The notes under the pieces are model-generated. The model was not told the DNA's origin, did no database searches, and worked only from the letters and a program-made list of their open reading frames with translations. From the NCBI GenBank assembly GCA_018991295.1, contig JAGKSZ010000191.1:1-7514 (forward strand): a stretch of DNA of 7,514 nt, written 5' to 3'. Position 1 is the stretch's first letter. The number at the start of each line of letters is the position of its first letter. Made by a program: the position numbers and the translations under genes. Of the stretch, positions 5,779-7,514 are shown piece after piece. The stretch is from Porphyrobacter sp. GTDB lineage: Bacteria; Pseudomonadota; Alphaproteobacteria; Sphingomonadales; Sphingomonadaceae.

Positions 5779-6402
5779 ATGATACAGGCCATCGCCTTCT
5801 ATTTCTTCGCGACCATCGTCGTCGCCAGCGCTGTCATGGTCGTGATGGCGAGGAACCCCGTGCACTCGGTGCTGTGGTTGATCCTCGCCTTCTTTAACGC
5901 TGCCGGCCTGATGGTGCTGCTGGGTGCCGAGTTCATCGCGATGCTGCTGGTGATTGTCTATGTGGGCGCGGTCGCGGTGCTGTTCCTGTTTGTCGTCATG
6001 ATGCTCGACATCGATTTTGCCGCGATGCGGGCAGGCTTCAGCCGCAATGCGCCGCTGGGGCTGTTGATTGCGGCGGTGCTGCTGGCCGAGCTGCTGCTGG
6101 CGGTGGGGGCCTATAACGCGGGCGGCCTGTCGCTTGGCACGGCTGACGGCAGCGCCGTGCAGGCCGCTGATACCAGCAACATCGAGGCCCTGGGCGCGCT
6201 TCTTTATGGCCGCTACATCGTGCTCTTCGAGATTGCGGGGATCATTCTGCTGGTCGCCATGATCGGCGCGATCGTGCTGACTTTCCAGCCGCCCAAGCCC
6301 GGTGCGCGTGCACGGCAGGACGTGGGTAAGCAGATCCGCCGCCGTCCGGAAGATGCAACCGTCATGAAGAGCCCCGAAGTGGGCCAGGGGATCGAGCTGT
6401 GA
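5779..6402 (+). CDS. nuoJ: NADH-quinone oxidoreductase subunit J
   Basis: This is the ND6 homologue (207 aa), a five-helix membrane subunit next to NuoH and NuoK in the proton path. The family signature GAEFIAMLLVIVYVGAVAVL (residues 49-68) is intact. It includes E51, Y61 and G63 of the third helix, which in known complex I structures adopts a pi-bulge that changes during turnover. The remaining helices lie at about residues 4-24, 30-48, 92-112 and 146-169. A hydrophilic, basic C-terminal tail follows (PKPGARARQDVGKQIRRR, then a stretch ending GQGIEL), a form common in alphaproteobacterial NuoJ. The ATG at 5779 starts the family-like MIQAIAFYFF. In-frame upstream starts would add an unrelated, non-hydrophobic leader and are rejected. 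The stop overlaps nuoK as GTGA. Confidence 0.97.
   Translation: MIQAIAFYFFATIVVASAVMVVMARNPVHSVLWLILAFFNAAGLMVLLGAEFIAMLLVIVYVGAVAVLFLFVVMMLDIDFAAMRAGFSRNAPLGLLIAAVLLAELLLAVGAYNAGGLSLGTADGSAVQAADTSNIEALGALLYGRYIVLFEIAGIILLVAMIGAIVLTFQPPKPGARARQDVGKQIRRRPEDATVMKSPEVGQGIEL
6386..6391 (+). promoter_or_regulatory. Ribosome binding site deciding the GTG start of nuoK
   Basis: AGGGGA lies 7 nt upstream of the GTG at 6399, inside the last codons of nuoJ. It supports the GTG start that yields the standard 101-residue NuoK. Confidence 0.65.
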
Positions 6403-6704
6403 TCGGGATCGAACATTACCTCACCGTAGGCGCGATCCTGTTCGTGCTGGGCGTGCTGGGGATCTTCCTCAACCGCAAGAACGTGATCGTCATCCTGATG
6501 GCGGTCGAACTGATCCTCTTGGCGGTGAACCTCAACCTCGTCGCTTTCAGCGCCTTTCTTCAGGACCTGACAGGGCAGGTTTTTGCCATGCTGGTGCTGA
6601 CTGTGGCAGCGGCTGAGGCTGCCATCGGCCTTGCGATCCTCGTTATCTATTTCCGTACCCGCGGCTCCATCGCGGTTGACGATATCAACCGGATGAAGGG
6701 GTAA
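6399..6704 (+). CDS. nuoK: NADH-quinone oxidoreductase subunit K
   Basis: This is the ND4L homologue (101 aa, exactly the usual family length), with three membrane helices at about residues 6-24, 30-50 and 61-84. The two buried glutamates needed for proton translocation are present as E37 (in MAVELIL) and E73 (in AAEAAIG). They correspond to E36 and E72 of the E. coli protein. The start is GTG at 6399, which overlaps the nuoJ stop by 4 nt. No ATG gives a full first helix. It is translationally coupled to nuoJ and followed by nuoL after only 6 nt. Confidence 0.98.
   Translation: MIGIEHYLTVGAILFVLGVLGIFLNRKNVIVILMAVELILLAVNLNLVAFSAFLQDLTGQVFAMLVLTVAAAEAAIGLAILVIYFRTRGSIAVDDINRMKG
6696..6701 (+). 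promoter_or_regulatory. Ribosome binding site deciding the GTG start of nuoL
   Basis: AAGGGG lies 9 nt before the GTG at 6711, in the last codons of nuoK. It favours GTG 6711, which gives a full first membrane helix. The next in-frame ATG is at codon 25 and would cut that helix off. Confidence 0.6.
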
Positions 6705-6710
6705 CGCCGC

Positions 6711-7514
6711 GTGTCCACGCAAATCCTCATCATCGTCTTTGCGCCGCTGGTTGCTGCTCTGATCGCAGGGCTTGGCAACCGCATGATCGGCAATGTTGCC
6801 GCCAAGAGCGTGACGACCGCCGGGCTGTTCATCGCGGCGGGCCTCAGTTGGCCGATCTTCCTCGGCTTCCTTAGCGGGACCGCCACGGCGGAAGTCGTTC
6901 CGGTTCTCAAGTGGGTGCAATCGGGCACGTTGACCTTCGATTGGGCGCTGCGCGTCGACACCATGACTGCGATCATGCTGGTGGTGATCAACTCGGTCTC
7001 GGCGCTCGTGCACCTCTATTCGTGGGGCTACATGGACGAAGACCCGGATCAGCCGCGCTTCTTCGCTTACCTGTCGCTGTTCACCTTCGCGATGCTGATG
7101 CTGGTGACGGCTGATAACCTCGTCCAGATGTTCTTCGGATGGGAAGGGGTGGGCCTTGCCTCGTACCTGTTGATCGGGTTCTGGTTCCGTAAGCCGTCCG
7201 CCGGTGCCGCCGCGATCAAGGCTTTCGTGGTCAATCGCGTGGGTGACTTGGGCTTCATGCTCGGCATCTTTGGCACCTATCTGGTGTTCCAGACCACCTC
7301 GATCACCGAGATCCTTGCTGCGGCCCCAGCGATGAGCGGGTCGACCATCACCTTCGTTGGCATGCGCCTCTATACGATGGATATCCTGTGCATCCTCCTG
7401 TTCATCGGGGCGATGGGCAAGAGCGCGCAGCTCGGCCTGCACACCTGGCTGCCCGACGCGATGGAGGGGCCGACGCCCGTCTCCGCACTGATCCACGCCG
7501 CGACCATGGTGACG
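6711..7514 (+). CDS. nuoL: NADH-quinone oxidoreductase subunit L (partial, 3' end missing)
   Basis: This is the distal antiporter-like proton-pumping subunit (ND5 homologue). The first 268 residues are visible of a protein that normally exceeds 600, so the C-terminal half and the long lateral helix lie outside the window. The start is GTG, read as (M)STQILIIVFAPLVAALIAGL. Conserved functional residues are present. E145 in FFGWEGVGLASYLLIGFW matches E. coli E144. K237 in GAMGKSAQLGLHTWLPDAM matches K229. The block PTPVSALIHAATMVT is at the window edge. The frame stays open to the last base. It lies 6 nt behind nuoK in the same operon, and nuoM and nuoN would be expected next. Confidence 0.97.
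   Translation, partial: MSTQILIIVFAPLVAALIAGLGNRMIGNVAAKSVTTAGLFIAAGLSWPIFLGFLSGTATAEVVPVLKWVQSGTLTFDWALRVDTMTAIMLVVINSVSALVHLYSWGYMDEDPDQPRFFAYLSLFTFAMLMLVTADNLVQMFFGWEGVGLASYLLIGFWFRKPSAGAAAIKAFVVNRVGDLGFMLGIFGTYLVFQTTSITEILAAAPAMSGSTITFVGMRLYTMDILCILLFIGAMGKSAQLGLHTWLPDAMEGPTPVSALIHAATMVT

Noticed and set aside
5664..5897. Small + strand frame beginning in the nuoI-nuoJ spacer
   Set aside because: It runs into nuoJ in the wrong frame, with no Shine-Dalgarno and a composition typical of a shadow frame.
6213..7496. 427-codon open frame on the minus strand opposite nuoJ, nuoK and nuoL
   Set aside because: It spans three well-supported membrane subunit genes, and its translation is extremely rich in H, D, R, E and Q, as expected for the complement of hydrophobic codons.

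Overview
The window is an interior segment of a nuo operon, encoding the proton-pumping NADH:quinone oxidoreductase (respiratory complex I). All genes are on the + strand. The order is nuoF (5' end missing) - orf123 - nuoG - orf90 - nuoH - orf159 - nuoI - 135-nt gap - nuoJ - nuoK - nuoL (3' end missing). The GC-rich codon use, a NuoG without ligands for the extra N7 iron-sulfur cluster, separate small subunit genes and the basic C-terminal tail of NuoJ all suggest an alphaproteobacterium. A sphingomonad such as an Erythrobacter relative is my best guess. That genus-level guess is inference from general resemblance, not from a database search.

Region 1 (2-3370) encodes peripheral-arm subunits. 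NuoF carries the FMN/NADH site and cluster N3. NuoG carries clusters N1b, N4 and N5. Electrons from NADH pass through these to NuoI (N6a/N6b) and on to quinone at the junction with NuoH. Region 2 (3636-5643) encodes NuoH and NuoI, which form the quinone-site junction. Region 3 (5779-7514) encodes the membrane subunits NuoJ, NuoK and NuoL, which conduct or translocate protons. The ion-channel glutamates and lysine expected in NuoK and NuoL are present.

The unusual part is three unrecognised open frames placed exactly at the F/G, G/H and H/I junctions. Two encode small membrane proteins (123 and 90 aa) and one encodes a mostly soluble, possibly exported protein (159 aa). Each overlaps its upstream and downstream neighbours by 4 or 8 nt, so it is probably translated in step with complex I. 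The first two start directly after an identical 12-nt sequence that ends nuoF and nuoG and supplies a strong Shine-Dalgarno site. Accessory reading frames in nuo clusters are known in other alphaproteobacteria (the URFs of Paracoccus and Rhodobacter), so the principle is not new. I do not recognise these three proteins, and they are the best candidates here for undescribed lineage-specific complex I subunits, assembly factors or regulators.

Apart from the nuoI-nuoJ gap and 6 nt between nuoK and nuoL, the window is fully coding. I found no mobile elements, tRNA or rRNA genes, CRISPR arrays or convincing promoters or terminators.
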